This document shows positions 36,773 to 45,698 of a stretch of 64,000 nt of DNA, piece by piece. Numbering within the stretch: position 1 is the stretch's first letter; each line of letters begins with the position of its first letter. Location: contig NZ_CP024081.1 of the NCBI RefSeq assembly GCF_003033885.1, positions 995,783-1,059,782 on the forward strand, read 5' to 3'. Source of the DNA: Pseudomonas rhizophila. Its GTDB lineage: Bacteria; Pseudomonadota; Gammaproteobacteria; Pseudomonadales; Pseudomonadaceae. The notes under the pieces were generated by a model. The model made no database searches. It was not told the DNA's origin and saw nothing but the letters and a program-made list of their open reading frames with translations. A program made the translations under genes and the position numbers.

Positions 36773-38007
36773 TGTCGGCCGAAGAAGTCAGTGCACGGGT
36801 CGAGCAGGTTTATCGGCAAGACTCGCGGCGCATCCTGGCGACGCTGATTCGCCTGCTGGGGGATTTCGACCTTGCTGAAGAGGCCTTGCACGAGGCCTTC
36901 TTCATCGCGGTCGAGCGCTGGCAGCGCGACGGTGTGCCGGACAATCCTCGGGCCTGGCTGGTGTCGGCCGGGCGCTTCAAGGCCATCGACAGTTTGCGCC
37001 GGCGCGCTCGCTTCGCGGCGAGCCGGCCGATGCTGATTGCCCAGCTCGAAGAACTGGAGCAGAGCGACTGGAGTGATGAGGACGTGGAAGACGATCGCCT
37101 GCGGCTGATCTTCACCTGTTGCCACCCGGCCCTGGCCGCTGATGCCCAGGTGCCGCTGACGTTGCGGGAAGTGTGCGACCTGACCACCGAAGAGATCGCC
37201 CGGGCTTTTCTCGCCGCCCCGGCGGCCATCGCCCAGCGCATCGTGCGGGCCAAGGCAAAAATTCGCGATGCGAAGATCCCCTATCAGGTGCCGTCCCGCT
37301 CGGAACTGCCCGAGCGGCTGGACAGTGTGTTGCGAGTGATCTACCTGGTATTCAACGAAGGCTATTCGGCCTCGATGGGGGCTGAGGTGACGCGTGAAGA
37401 TTTGACCCGCGAAGCCATCCGCCTGGCCCGCCTGTTGATGGAGCTGTTGCCTGAAGCCGAAGTCATGGGTTTGCTGGCATTGATGCTGCTGCACGAGTCG
37501 CGGCGGCGAGCACGAACTTCTCCCGGCGGTGAACTGATCCTGCTGGATGAGCAGGACCGATCCTTGTGGGACGCCGACATGATCGCCGAAGGCTGCGCCC
37601 TGGTGGAAGCCGCGCTCAATACCCGAAGGTTCGGGCCTTATTGCCTGCAAGCTGCGATTGCGGCAGTGCATGCCGAAGCCCCCACGGCGCAGGAGACCGA
37701 CTGGCCGCAGATCGTCGGCCTCTATGATGTGTTGCTGCGTGCGGTGCCTTCGCCGGTGATCGAACTCAACCGCGCCGCGGCCCTGGCCAAACGCGATGGA
37801 CCGCAAGCGGGCTTGCAGCGGATCGACGCGATTCTGGACCGGGGCGAGTTGCTCGATTATCACCTGGCCCACTCGGCGCGGGCAGAACTCTGTCGGCAGT
37901 TGGGACGCGTGGAGGAGGCGAGGGCGGCATATCGACGCGCGCTTGAATTGACTCAGCAATTGCCGGAGAGGCGGTTTATCGAAGGGCGGCTTGCGGGATT
38001 ACAGTGA
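36772..38007 (+). CDS. RNA polymerase sigma factor, ECF42 type
   Basis: This 411-residue protein is about twice the size of a simple ECF sigma factor. Region 2 is at about residues 8-80 (YRQDSRRILATLIRLLGDFDLAEEALHEAFFIAVERW). Region 4 is near residues 120-165 (LTLREVCDLTTEEIARAFLAAPAAIAQRIVRAK). A C-terminal extension of about 240 residues has helical TPR-like repeats and DUF6596 features (VFNEGYSASMG, AVPSPVIELNRAAALAKRDG). Neighbouring YCII and SRPBCC genes are the signature of ECF42. No anti-sigma factor is encoded nearby; the extension is thought to control activity. Confidence 0.92.
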   Translation: MSAEEVSARVEQVYRQDSRRILATLIRLLGDFDLAEEALHEAFFIAVERWQRDGVPDNPRAWLVSAGRFKAIDSLRRRARFAASRPMLIAQLEELEQSDWSDEDVEDDRLRLIFTCCHPALAADAQVPLTLREVCDLTTEEIARAFLAAPAAIAQRIVRAKAKIRDAKIPYQVPSRSELPERLDSVLRVIYLVFNEGYSASMGAEVTREDLTREAIRLARLLMELLPEAEVMGLLALMLLHESRRRARTSPGGELILLDEQDRSLWDADMIAEGCALVEAALNTRRFGPYCLQAAIAAVHAEAPTAQETDWPQIVGLYDVLLRAVPSPVIELNRAAALAKRDGPQAGLQRIDAILDRGELLDYHLAHSARAELCRQLGRVEEARAAYRRALELTQQLPERRFIEGRLAGLQ

Positions 38008-38080
38008 TGACCACAAGCGATGAAATCCTGTGGGAGCGGGCGTTGTGGTGTGCATCGTATTTATGAACAGCTGAAACCAC

Positions 38081-38170
38081 TGTGGGAGCGAGCCTGCTCG
38101 CGATAGCGTCATGTCAGTCACATTGCTGTTGGCTGAAACATCGCTATCGCGAGCAAGCTCGCTCCCACAG
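38081..38170. repeat. REP doublet, type A
   Basis: Inverted pair between the convergent sigma factor and icmP genes. An extra half unit (TGTGGGAGCGGG) lies at 38029-38040. Confidence 0.85.
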
Positions 38171-38220
38171 GGTTTTATGGCTTGGCTGACGGGCATAACC
38201 CGTCAGTCAACCAGCCTTGA

Positions 38221-39555
38221 TCAGAACTCGTGATCAGCGCTGTCCGGGTTCAGGTCGCTGATGCCCAGTTTGCCCGCGGCCTGTTCGATCGCGCCGGTCT
38301 GCTTGACCAGTGCGGCAATGGCGTCGCGCACGACCTGGTTGCCAGCGGTGTTGCCCGCAGCGATCAGTTGGTCGTAGTGCTCACCCTTGTTGGCGTGATC
38401 GACCATGACTTGGATCTTGGCTTCGGTGTCGGCCAGGTCGGCCTTGAGGGCGTTGTCAGCGGCCGGGTCAGCCTTGGCCACCAGGGACGACAGGCTGGCG
38501 CCGGTCATCTTGGTGCCGTCGACGCGGGTGTATTCGCCCAGGTAAACGTTGCGCACGCCTTTGGCATCGTAGAAGTGCGAGTTGTGGGTGTTGTCGCTGA
38601 AGCAGTCCTGCTCGTCTTCTGGCGAGTTGGCTTCCAGGGACACCTTCATACGTTCGCCCGCCAGTTCGCCGAGGGACAGGCTGCCCATGCCGAACAGCAT
38701 CTTGCGCAGGCCGGTTTCGGCAGGCTCGGCTTCCAGGGTGGCGCGGTAGTTGTCAGCCACGTTTGGCTTCCAGTTGCCGACCATTTCTTCCAGATCGCTG
38801 ACCAACAGTTGGGTCACGGCCTTGAGGTAGGCGCGACGACGGTCGTTGTGACCGCCAGTAGCCCCGGCGCCTTCCAGATAATCGGAGGCCGGACGCTGGC
38901 CAGCACCAGGGCCGGTGCCGTTGAGGTCCTGGCCCCACAGCAAAAATTCGATGGCGTGGTAGCCGGTGGCGACGTTGGCCTCGGAACCGCCCAGCTCGTT
39001 CAGGCTGGCGAGTTTCTCCGGGGTGATGTCTTTCACGTCGACCTTGTCTTCGCCTACCTGGACTTCGGTATTGGCGATGATATTGGCGGTGGCGCCCGGG
39101 TTACCCAATGCGTGCGCATAGGAGGTGTCGACGTAGTCGATCAGGCCTTCATCCAGCGGCCAGGCGTTCAATTGGCCTTCCCAGTCGTCGATGATGGTGT
39201 TGCCGAAGCGGAACACTTCGCTTTGCAGGTAAGGGACGCGCGCAGCGACCCAGGCGGCCTTGGCGGCGTTGAGGGTCTCGTCGTTCGGTTTGGCCAGGAA
39301 CGCATCGATCGCGGTTTGCAGGGTTTTCGCGGTGGATTCGGCATCGCTGTAGACCGCATGGACGATGTCGGCGTAGTGCGCGACAACGGCCTTGGCAGCG
39401 GCCTCGTCGATTTTGCCGGCTGCGGCTGGGGCGGCGGTGCTGGCTGCAGGCGTGGGCGCTTGCGGCGCGGCGGCCTTGTCTTTGCCTTCGCCGCAACCGG
39501 CGAGGGAAATAGCGATGGCCAGCAAACTGGCGGTAGCCAGAGGCATACGAATCAT
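38221..39555 (-). CDS. icmP: Imelysin-family lipoprotein (insulin-cleaving metalloproteinase-like)
   Basis: This 444-residue protein has a lipoprotein signal peptide with lipobox LAGC (Cys21) and an imelysin domain holding GYHAIEFLLWGQDLNG, the GxHxxE motif. A 30-residue Ala/Pro-rich linker follows the lipid anchor. Imelysins are envelope proteins linked to iron uptake; peptidase activity was reported for P. aeruginosa IcmP. The ATG at 39555 has AGGA 8 nt upstream, and the long upstream extension has no support. A palindrome with partial Fur-box likeness lies 64-82 bp upstream. The neighbours bifA and sodB match the P. aeruginosa order. Confidence 0.88.
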   Translation of the reverse strand: MIRMPLATASLLAIAISLAGCGEGKDKAAAPQAPTPAASTAAPAAAGKIDEAAAKAVVAHYADIVHAVYSDAESTAKTLQTAIDAFLAKPNDETLNAAKAAWVAARVPYLQSEVFRFGNTIIDDWEGQLNAWPLDEGLIDYVDTSYAHALGNPGATANIIANTEVQVGEDKVDVKDITPEKLASLNELGGSEANVATGYHAIEFLLWGQDLNGTGPGAGQRPASDYLEGAGATGGHNDRRRAYLKAVTQLLVSDLEEMVGNWKPNVADNYRATLEAEPAETGLRKMLFGMGSLSLGELAGERMKVSLEANSPEDEQDCFSDNTHNSHFYDAKGVRNVYLGEYTRVDGTKMTGASLSSLVAKADPAADNALKADLADTEAKIQVMVDHANKGEHYDQLIAAGNTAGNQVVRDAIAALVKQTGAIEQAAGKLGISDLNPDSADHEF

Positions 39556-39611
39556 GGCGAACATCCTGCTTCGGTGATGGATGGGACAGGCGCGAGGTGC
39601 GCAAAGCTGCG

Positions 39612-39638
39612 ACATAATGCGAAAGATTTGCATTATGT
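39612..39638. promoter_or_regulatory. Palindrome before icmP, candidate Fur box
   Basis: ACATAATGC-N9-GCATTATGT has perfect 9-nt arms. The 19 bases at 39619-39637 match the classical Fur consensus at 12 of 19 positions, and the reverse complement does the same at an offset. Confidence 0.45.
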
Positions 39639-39819
39639 GTAAAGGGTTGTAGCTGTAAATATTTCTTATTTGTGATGCGGCGCGGGCAGCCTTCCGTAGG
39701 CGCCGCCGAGCTAAGCGAGGCGGCGATCTCTGCCCAGACGCTTGAGTCTCAAGCGAACAAACCAAAGAGCGCAGGCTTCGCCAACTCCGGCAGAGGCATG
39801 ACTACCCGAGGAGAAAGAA

Positions 39820-41871
39820 TCAGATGATGGAGACTTTGCTGCGCTGCGCCTGCTTGAGATAGATGCCCAACTCCCGTGCCGGCAGCGGTTTGCTGTAGTA
39901 ATACCCCTGACCTTCATGGCAGCCCTCGGAGATGATGTAGGCTTCCTGCTCGACCGTCTCAACCCCCTCGGCGATTACCTGCATCCCCAGGCTCTTGCCC
40001 AACTGGATGATGGCCCGGACGATGGTCGCGTCATCCTCGTCATCGAGCAGGTCCTGGACGAAGCTCTTGTCGATCTTGATCTTGTCCAGCGGCAGGCTCT
40101 TGAGATAACTCAGGGACGAATAACCGGTCCCGAAGTCATCGATGGCAATCAGCGCGCCGGAGCGGCGCAGACTGAGCAAGTGCTGGGCGGCTGTCGTGAT
40201 GTCTTCCATCAGGCCGGTTTCCGTGACCTCCAGCTCCAGGCTGCGCGGCGGCAGGCGGTACATCTGCAGCAAGTTGTTCACCACCCGCGGCAGTTCGGCA
40301 TGGTGCAATTGCACGGTGGACAGGTTGACCGCCATGCGCAGGTCAACGAAGCCCTGGTCATGCCATTCGCGCAACTGTTTGCAAGCCTGATCCAGGACCC
40401 ATTCACCGATGGCGATAATGGTGCCGTTCTGTTCGGCCAGGGGAATGAACAGGTCCGGCGGCACGAGGCCGTGTTCGGGGTGATGCCAGCGAATCAGCGC
40501 CTCGGTACCCACCACTCGCAGGTCGCGATAGCTGACCTGCGGCTGATACACCAGGCTGAACTGCTCGAGGAGCAGAGCCTCGCGCAGGTCTTTTTCCAGC
40601 TCGCGACGGCGGCGCATTTCACTGTCGACGCTGGCGATGTAGAACTGGTAGCGATTGCGCGAGCGGGCCTTGGCCAGGGTCATGGTCTGCTCGGCTTTCT
40701 GCAACAACTTCTCGGTGCTGTCCCCGTCCTCGGGAAAGAGGGTGATGCCAATGGTCGCCCGTAGGCGGATTTGCTGATCATCGAGGATGAACGGCGCCTC
40801 CAGGTCATCGAGGATGCTCTGGGCCAACTCGGCGGCTTCGTAAGGTTGTTCGATATCGGCCTGGACCAGGGCGAACTGGTCGCCCCCCAGTCGCGCCAGC
40901 GCGCCAAGGCGTCCGCTGTGGGCTCGCAGCCTATCTGCCAGGGCCAGCAGCAACTGGTCACCGGTTTGATAGCTGAACTGTTCGTTGATGCCCTTGAAGT
41001 CATCCAGCCCCACACACAGTACGGCCACCCGGCGTTGCAAGCGCCCGGCATCCACCAGGATCTTGTCCAGTTGCTGTTGAAGCTGTTGACGATTGGGCAG
41101 GCCGGTGAGGAAGTCATACTGGGCCATGCGCAGCAGGCTGTTTTCCGCCTCGTGGCGCAGGTGTGTATTGCGCTCGATGGAGGCGAGCAATTGGTTGGCG
41201 GTGTTGATCCAGAGCCCCAACTCATTTTGTTCGTGGCCGCGTAGCTGCGGGATCTTGTGTTCACTCGGCCGGTCGGGGTTGATTTCGGTCAGGTGTTCGA
41301 TGATCCGCGACAGTGGTTTGGTCAGCAGCCAGTGATAGACCAGGTACAACACCAGGCCCATCGCCAGGGCTCGCAACATGCCCGATATGAAAATGATTAC
41401 GGAGTTGACGATGAAACTCTGGCCGTAGGTGGCGGTGTCGAGAGTAATGCTCAGGTCACCGTAATATTCACTGTAAGGCCCGCGACCCACCAGTTGCGTG
41501 GTGAATGTGCGTTCCTTGCCAAGGATCAGGTCGGTCAGCCAGCGACTTCCAGAGTGCTGCAAAGGCCGGGTTTTTTCGGCAAGCATGGTCTCTTGAGGGT
41601 GACCGATAGAAGCCATGCGCACCGCTTGGTCCTGAAACAGCCCCTCGATCACTTGCATGCCCATCTCCCGGTCAAGGCTATAGACGGCCTGGGTCGAAGG
41701 GTCCCGGAACATATCAAGAATTCGTTGGGCATCGCTGGCGACGGCATGGTCGGTTTTGTAGGCATCGAAAACGATCTGGGCGCAGCTCAATACCACGCCG
41801 ACGATCAATGCCGAAAGGAGCACGACCCGGAGCAACTTCACAGACAAGCTGTTCTTGAGTTCCAGCTTCAA
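39820..41871 (-). CDS. bifA: c-di-GMP phosphodiesterase BifA (GGDEF-EAL)
   Basis: This 683-residue inner-membrane protein has TM1 at about residues 12-34, a periplasmic region, TM2 at about 152-178, a HAMP-like linker, a GGDEF domain (255-420) and an EAL domain (430-680). The cyclase site reads GGDQF instead of GGDEF, so cyclase activity is doubtful. The EAL site is intact (TEALIRWHHPEHG, DDFGTGYSSLSYLKSLP, AEGVETVEQEAY). The GGDQF form, length and neighbours (sodB, icmP) identify BifA, which lowers c-di-GMP and promotes swarming and biofilm dispersal. A TTG start with AAGGAA 8 nt upstream fits best. Confidence 0.9.
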   Translation of the reverse strand: MKLELKNSLSVKLLRVVLLSALIVGVVLSCAQIVFDAYKTDHAVASDAQRILDMFRDPSTQAVYSLDREMGMQVIEGLFQDQAVRMASIGHPQETMLAEKTRPLQHSGSRWLTDLILGKERTFTTQLVGRGPYSEYYGDLSITLDTATYGQSFIVNSVIIFISGMLRALAMGLVLYLVYHWLLTKPLSRIIEHLTEINPDRPSEHKIPQLRGHEQNELGLWINTANQLLASIERNTHLRHEAENSLLRMAQYDFLTGLPNRQQLQQQLDKILVDAGRLQRRVAVLCVGLDDFKGINEQFSYQTGDQLLLALADRLRAHSGRLGALARLGGDQFALVQADIEQPYEAAELAQSILDDLEAPFILDDQQIRLRATIGITLFPEDGDSTEKLLQKAEQTMTLAKARSRNRYQFYIASVDSEMRRRRELEKDLREALLLEQFSLVYQPQVSYRDLRVVGTEALIRWHHPEHGLVPPDLFIPLAEQNGTIIAIGEWVLDQACKQLREWHDQGFVDLRMAVNLSTVQLHHAELPRVVNNLLQMYRLPPRSLELEVTETGLMEDITTAAQHLLSLRRSGALIAIDDFGTGYSSLSYLKSLPLDKIKIDKSFVQDLLDDEDDATIVRAIIQLGKSLGMQVIAEGVETVEQEAYIISEGCHEGQGYYYSKPLPARELGIYLKQAQRSKVSII

Positions 41872-42128
41872 AGAGGGGGTTCCTTGTTCCGTGCGAGTAG
41901 CGTCAAGTTGCCATGAGTATTGGCAATCCTGTGATGTCAGTCAAAGGGACAATCAAACACAAGGGTCTTCGCCTGAAACCTGGCCGTTATACGGTGTTTC
42001 CAGAGTTATTGCTCTACGACCATTGTGTCGGATGGAAGGGCCCGCAACTTGAGGCCTGGGTTTGATTTTTGTTGGATTTCAGACACGAGGTAGGGGGCCG
42101 GACAAGATCCCGGGGCTTTGTGCCAGCT

Positions 42129-42160
42129 AAAAAAAACCCGGCAAAGCGCCGGGTTCTTTT
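42129..42160 (-). terminator. Rho-independent terminator after sodB
   Basis: AACCCGGC/GCCGGGTT stem, followed on the minus strand by a run of T residues. Confidence 0.88.
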
Positions 42161-42175
42161 GTCTGGCATTACGGA

Positions 42176-42772
42176 TCAAGCGGTGAAGGTCTTGCCTTCG
42201 AACTGCTCGGCCACAAACTTCCAGTTGACCAGGTTCCAGAACGCTTCGACGTATTTCGGACGAAGGTTGCGGTAGTCGATGTAGTAGGCGTGTTCCCAAA
42301 CGTCGCAGGTCAGCAGCGGGGTGTCGCCGCTGGTCAGCGGGTTGCCGGCGCCGATGGTGCTGGCCAGGGCCAGGGAACCGTCAGCCTTTTTCACCAGCCA
42401 GCCCCAACCGGAACCGAAGGTGCCGACGGAAGTCTTGGTGAATTCTTCCTTGAACTTGTCGAACGAGCCGAACGCACTGTTGATGGCGTCGGCCAGCGCG
42501 CCGGTAGGTTGACCACCGGCGTTTGGCGCCAGGCAGTTCCAGTAGAAGGTGTGGTTCCAGACCTGAGCGGCGTTGTTGAAGATACCGCCCGAGGAAGTCT
42601 TGACGATTTCTTCCAGGGTCTTGCCTTCGAACTCGGTGCCAGGTACCAGGTTGTTCAGGTTCACGACGTAGGTGTTGTGGTGCTTGTCGTGGTGGAATTC
42701 CAGAGTCTCTTTGGAGATGTGCGGCTGCAGTGCATCGTGTGGATAAGGCAGCGGCGGCAATTCGAAAGCCAT
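42176..42772 (-). CDS. sodB: Iron superoxide dismutase
   Basis: This 198-residue Fe-SOD begins [21 protein letters not shown]. Metal ligands are His27 ([11 protein letters not shown]), the His of NHTFYWNCL, and the Asp and His of [13 protein letters not shown]. The Fe-type residues [13 protein letters not shown] and FGSGWGWL are present. It converts superoxide to hydrogen peroxide and oxygen in the cytoplasm. The ATG at 42772 has AGGAGAATC upstream. A strong terminator follows. Confidence 0.97.
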   Translation of the reverse strand: MAFELPPLPYPHDALQPHISKETLEFHHDKHHNTYVVNLNNLVPGTEFEGKTLEEIVKTSSGGIFNNAAQVWNHTFYWNCLAPNAGGQPTGALADAINSAFGSFDKFKEEFTKTSVGTFGSGWGWLVKKADGSLALASTIGAGNPLTSGDTPLLTCDVWEHAYYIDYRNLRPKYVEAFWNLVNWKFVAEQFEGKTFTA

Positions 42773-42947
42773 GGTGATTCTCCTAATCAGGTCAGTTGCG
42801 GTGAGCGCAAGGCCGATCACGGGCGGCCAGACTAGCGCCGGGGAGTTTGTACTCATTGCGGCGCAGGAGTCGGATCATAGCACCGGGGGAACGGCATAAC
42901 CACGCAACAACTGTGTGGGATAGAGGTTCCAGAGCGGTTTGGAATAA

Positions 42948-43550
42948 TCAGCCAGAGACGATCAACTGTATGGCCACGCTGAACATCATCGTTGCCACCA
43001 GCACATCCAGTATCCGCCAGGTACTCGGCCGTGCCAGCCACGGTGCCAGCCATGCCGCACCGATTGCCAGTGTGAAGAACCACAGCAACGAGGCACTGGC
43101 CGCTCCCACGACATAGGCGCCAGGCACGCTTTGCTGGGCCCCGAGGGAACCGATCAGCAACACGGTGTCGAGATAGACGTGGGGGTTGAGCAGGGTCACC
43201 GCCAACGCACTGAGCAGCACCGCCCGTAACGAGCGCACGACCTGTTTTTCATCTTGTTGCAGGCTTTGTTTCGAACAGGCCCGACGCAACGCCAGGCTGC
43301 CATACCAGAGCAGGAACCCGGCGCCGCCCCAGCGGGCTATTGAAAGCAGCAACGGGCTTTGGGCCAGCAGTGTCGCCAGGCCGAACACCCCGGCGGCCAC
43401 CAGCAACGCATCGCAAGTTACACACAGAGCGGCGACCGGCAAGTGATGTTCGCGGCGCAGGCTTTGCGCCAGCACGAAGGCGTTCTGAGCGCCGATGGCC
43501 ATGATCAGCCCGAGGGCCACCAGTAGTCCGTTCATGTAGCTTTGCCACAT
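42948..43550 (-). CDS. argO: LysE/ArgO-family amino acid exporter
   Basis: This 200-residue inner-membrane protein has about five to six membrane segments. It opens with the LysE/ArgO pattern LLVALGLIMAIGAQNAFVLAQSLRREH, and NPHVYLDTVLLIGSLG (about residue 120) is the second landmark. It exports basic amino acids, probably arginine or lysine. It is divergent from the LysR-type gene at 43648, the usual exporter/ArgP pairing. The exact substrate is inferred. Confidence 0.85.
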   Translation of the reverse strand: MWQSYMNGLLVALGLIMAIGAQNAFVLAQSLRREHHLPVAALCVTCDALLVAAGVFGLATLLAQSPLLLSIARWGGAGFLLWYGSLALRRACSKQSLQQDEKQVVRSLRAVLLSALAVTLLNPHVYLDTVLLIGSLGAQQSVPGAYVVGAASASLLWFFTLAIGAAWLAPWLARPSTWRILDVLVATMMFSVAIQLIVSG

Positions 43551-43647
43551 AAATTACTCCCCGAGTAGGTATGAATGCGGGTGTCATTCTCTGGTGCAAA
43601 GCGGTATAAGAAAAACCAATATTGCTGATTGCTCATTAGGAAAACTG

Positions 43648-44541
43648 ATGTTCGATTACAAATTGCTTTCCGCTCTGGCGGCGGTTGTCGAACAGGCCGG
43701 ATTCGAGCGTGCCGCCCAAGTGCTGGGTTTGTCGCAGTCGGCGATTTCCCAGCGGATCAAACTGCTGGAGGCGCGGGTCGGCCAGCCGGTGCTGGTGCGC
43801 GTCACGCCGCCGGCACCGACCGAAATCGGTCGCCGCTTGCTCAACCATGTGCAGCAGGTGCGGCTGTTGGAGCGCGACCTGCAAAGCCTGGTGCCAGCGC
43901 TGGATGAGGAGGGGCTGCCTGAGCGCCTGCGGATCGCCTTGAATGCCGACAGCCTGGCCACTTGGTGGGCGGTGGCCGTTGGAGATTTCTGCGCCGAACA
44001 TCATCTGTTGCTCGACTTGGTGGTGGAAGACCAGACCGTCGGCCTCAAACGCATGCGTGCCGGTGAGGTGGCGGCGTGCGTCTGCGCCAGTGAACGTCCG
44101 GTGGCTGGTGCCCGTAGTGTGTTGTTGGGGGCCATGCGCTACCGGGCGTTGGCCAGCCCGGCGTTCATCGCCAGGCATTTCCCCGATGGGGTGCGCGCCG
44201 ATCAACTGGCGCGCACGCCGGCGCTGGTGTTCGGCCCGGATGATTTCCTGCAGCATCGCTACCTTGCTTCCCTGGGGGTCGAAGGCGGTTTCGAACATCA
44301 TCTCTGCCCGTCGTCCGAAGGTTTCATTCGGCTCGCCGAAGCGGGGCTTGGCTGGGGACTGGTGCCGGAGTTGCAAATGCGTGAGCAACTGGAGCGGGGC
44401 GAGTTGGTGGAATTGCTGGCAGATAAACCGATTGATGTGCCGTTGTACTGGCATCATTGGCGCAATGGTGGGCAGTTACTGGGTTTGTTGACTGAACGAT
44501 TGATCAAGGCGGCAAGCAGCAAGCTCCAAGCGGTAAGTTGA
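43648..44541 (+). CDS. argP: LysR-family regulator ArgP (IciA)
   Basis: This 297-residue LysR-type regulator has an N-terminal helix-turn-helix (FERAAQVLGLSQSAISQRIKLLEARVGQPVLVR, residues about 20-52) and an effector domain. The sequence starts MFDYKLLSALAAVVEQAGFE, close to ArgP/IciA. It activates the divergent exporter in response to arginine or lysine. I chose the ATG at 43648, with TTAGGAA upstream, over a longer frame at 43594. The 97-bp gap to argO should hold its binding site. Confidence 0.9.
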   Translation: MFDYKLLSALAAVVEQAGFERAAQVLGLSQSAISQRIKLLEARVGQPVLVRVTPPAPTEIGRRLLNHVQQVRLLERDLQSLVPALDEEGLPERLRIALNADSLATWWAVAVGDFCAEHHLLLDLVVEDQTVGLKRMRAGEVAACVCASERPVAGARSVLLGAMRYRALASPAFIARHFPDGVRADQLARTPALVFGPDDFLQHRYLASLGVEGGFEHHLCPSSEGFIRLAEAGLGWGLVPELQMREQLERGELVELLADKPIDVPLYWHHWRNGGQLLGLLTERLIKAASSKLQAVS

Positions 44542-44597
44542 AAGCGATTGGCTTGAAGCTTGTAGCTTGAAGCTCGAATCTGATTTTAGGAGTCTTC

Positions 44598-45590
44598 ATG
44601 AAAATTCTGGTTACCGGCGCAAGTGGCTTCATTGGCGGGCGCTTTGCGCGTTTCGCTCTGGAGCAGGGCCTGGATGTACGGGTCAACGGTCGCCGGGCCG
44701 AGAGCGTTGAGCACCTGGTGCGTCGCGGGGCGCAGTTCATCCAGGGGGATCTGAGTGACCCGTTGCTGGCTCGCGACCTGTGCCTTGATGTTGACAGCGT
44801 CGTGCATTGCGCCGGTTCCGTGGGGCTTTGGGGGCGCTATCAGGATTTTCACCAGGGCAACGTCCAGGTCACGGAAAATATTGTCGAGGCCTGCCTCAAG
44901 CAGAAGGTCCGGCGTCTGGTTCATCTGTCATCGTCGTCTATTTACTTCGACGGCCGGGACCATCTGGACCTGACCGAAGAACAAGTGCCCAAACGCTTCA
45001 AACATCCCTACGCTGCCACCAAATACCTGGCTGAACAGAAAGTCTTCGGGGCCCAGGAGTTCGGCCTCGAAGTACTGGCTCTGCGCCCGCGCTTTGTCAC
45101 CGGCGCCGGCGACATGAGCATTTTCCCCCGGCTGTTGAAAATGCAACGCAAGGGCCGCTTGGCCATTGTCGGCAACGGGTTGAACAAGGTGGATTTCACC
45201 AGCGTGCAGAATCTCAACGAAGCGCTGCTCAGCAGTCTTTTGGCCGGCGAATCGGCCCTTGGCAAGGCTTACAACATCAGCAACGGCACGCCGGTGCCGT
45301 TGTGGGATGTGGTCAATTATGTGATGCGACAGATGGAAGTCCCACAGGTCCGGCGTTATCGTTCCTACGGGCTGGCCTACAGCGTCGCCGCCCTGAATGA
45401 AGGTTTTTGCACGTTATGGCCGGGCCGTCCCGAACCGACGTTGTCGCGCCTGGGCATGCAGGTCATGAACAAGAATTTCACCCTGGACATCAGCCGGGCC
45501 CGGCATTATCTGGATTACGATCCACAGGTCAGCCTGTGGACCGCTCTTGATGAGTTCTGCGCCTGGTGGAAAGCCCAGGATGCCCGCTGA
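44598..45590 (+). CDS. NAD-dependent epimerase/dehydratase family protein
   Basis: This 330-residue extended short-chain dehydrogenase has the Rossmann motif TGASGFIGGRFARFA at residue 7. The catalytic YxxxK reads YAATK near residue 140, preceded by HLSSSSIYF with the catalytic Ser. The 3-beta-hydroxysteroid-like part includes RPRFVTGAGDMSIFPRLL. The true substrate is unknown. ATG start behind TTTTAGGAG. Confidence 0.85.
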   Translation: MKILVTGASGFIGGRFARFALEQGLDVRVNGRRAESVEHLVRRGAQFIQGDLSDPLLARDLCLDVDSVVHCAGSVGLWGRYQDFHQGNVQVTENIVEACLKQKVRRLVHLSSSSIYFDGRDHLDLTEEQVPKRFKHPYAATKYLAEQKVFGAQEFGLEVLALRPRFVTGAGDMSIFPRLLKMQRKGRLAIVGNGLNKVDFTSVQNLNEALLSSLLAGESALGKAYNISNGTPVPLWDVVNYVMRQMEVPQVRRYRSYGLAYSVAALNEGFCTLWPGRPEPTLSRLGMQVMNKNFTLDISRARHYLDYDPQVSLWTALDEFCAWWKAQDAR

Positions 45591-45698
45591 TCGCCCCGTC
45601 ATGAACCGAGTGCCAGGTTCGGGGTCAATCGGTGCGGCGGGCGAGGGGGTTATACTCGCTGCATCAAGCCAACACCGGTTTCCCAAAGGTTGAACCCA

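Noticed and set aside
38230..39642. Open frame of 470 codons on the plus strand over icmP
   Set aside because: The minus strand has a lipobox and imelysin motifs; the plus frame is Gly/Val/Ala-rich with no domain.
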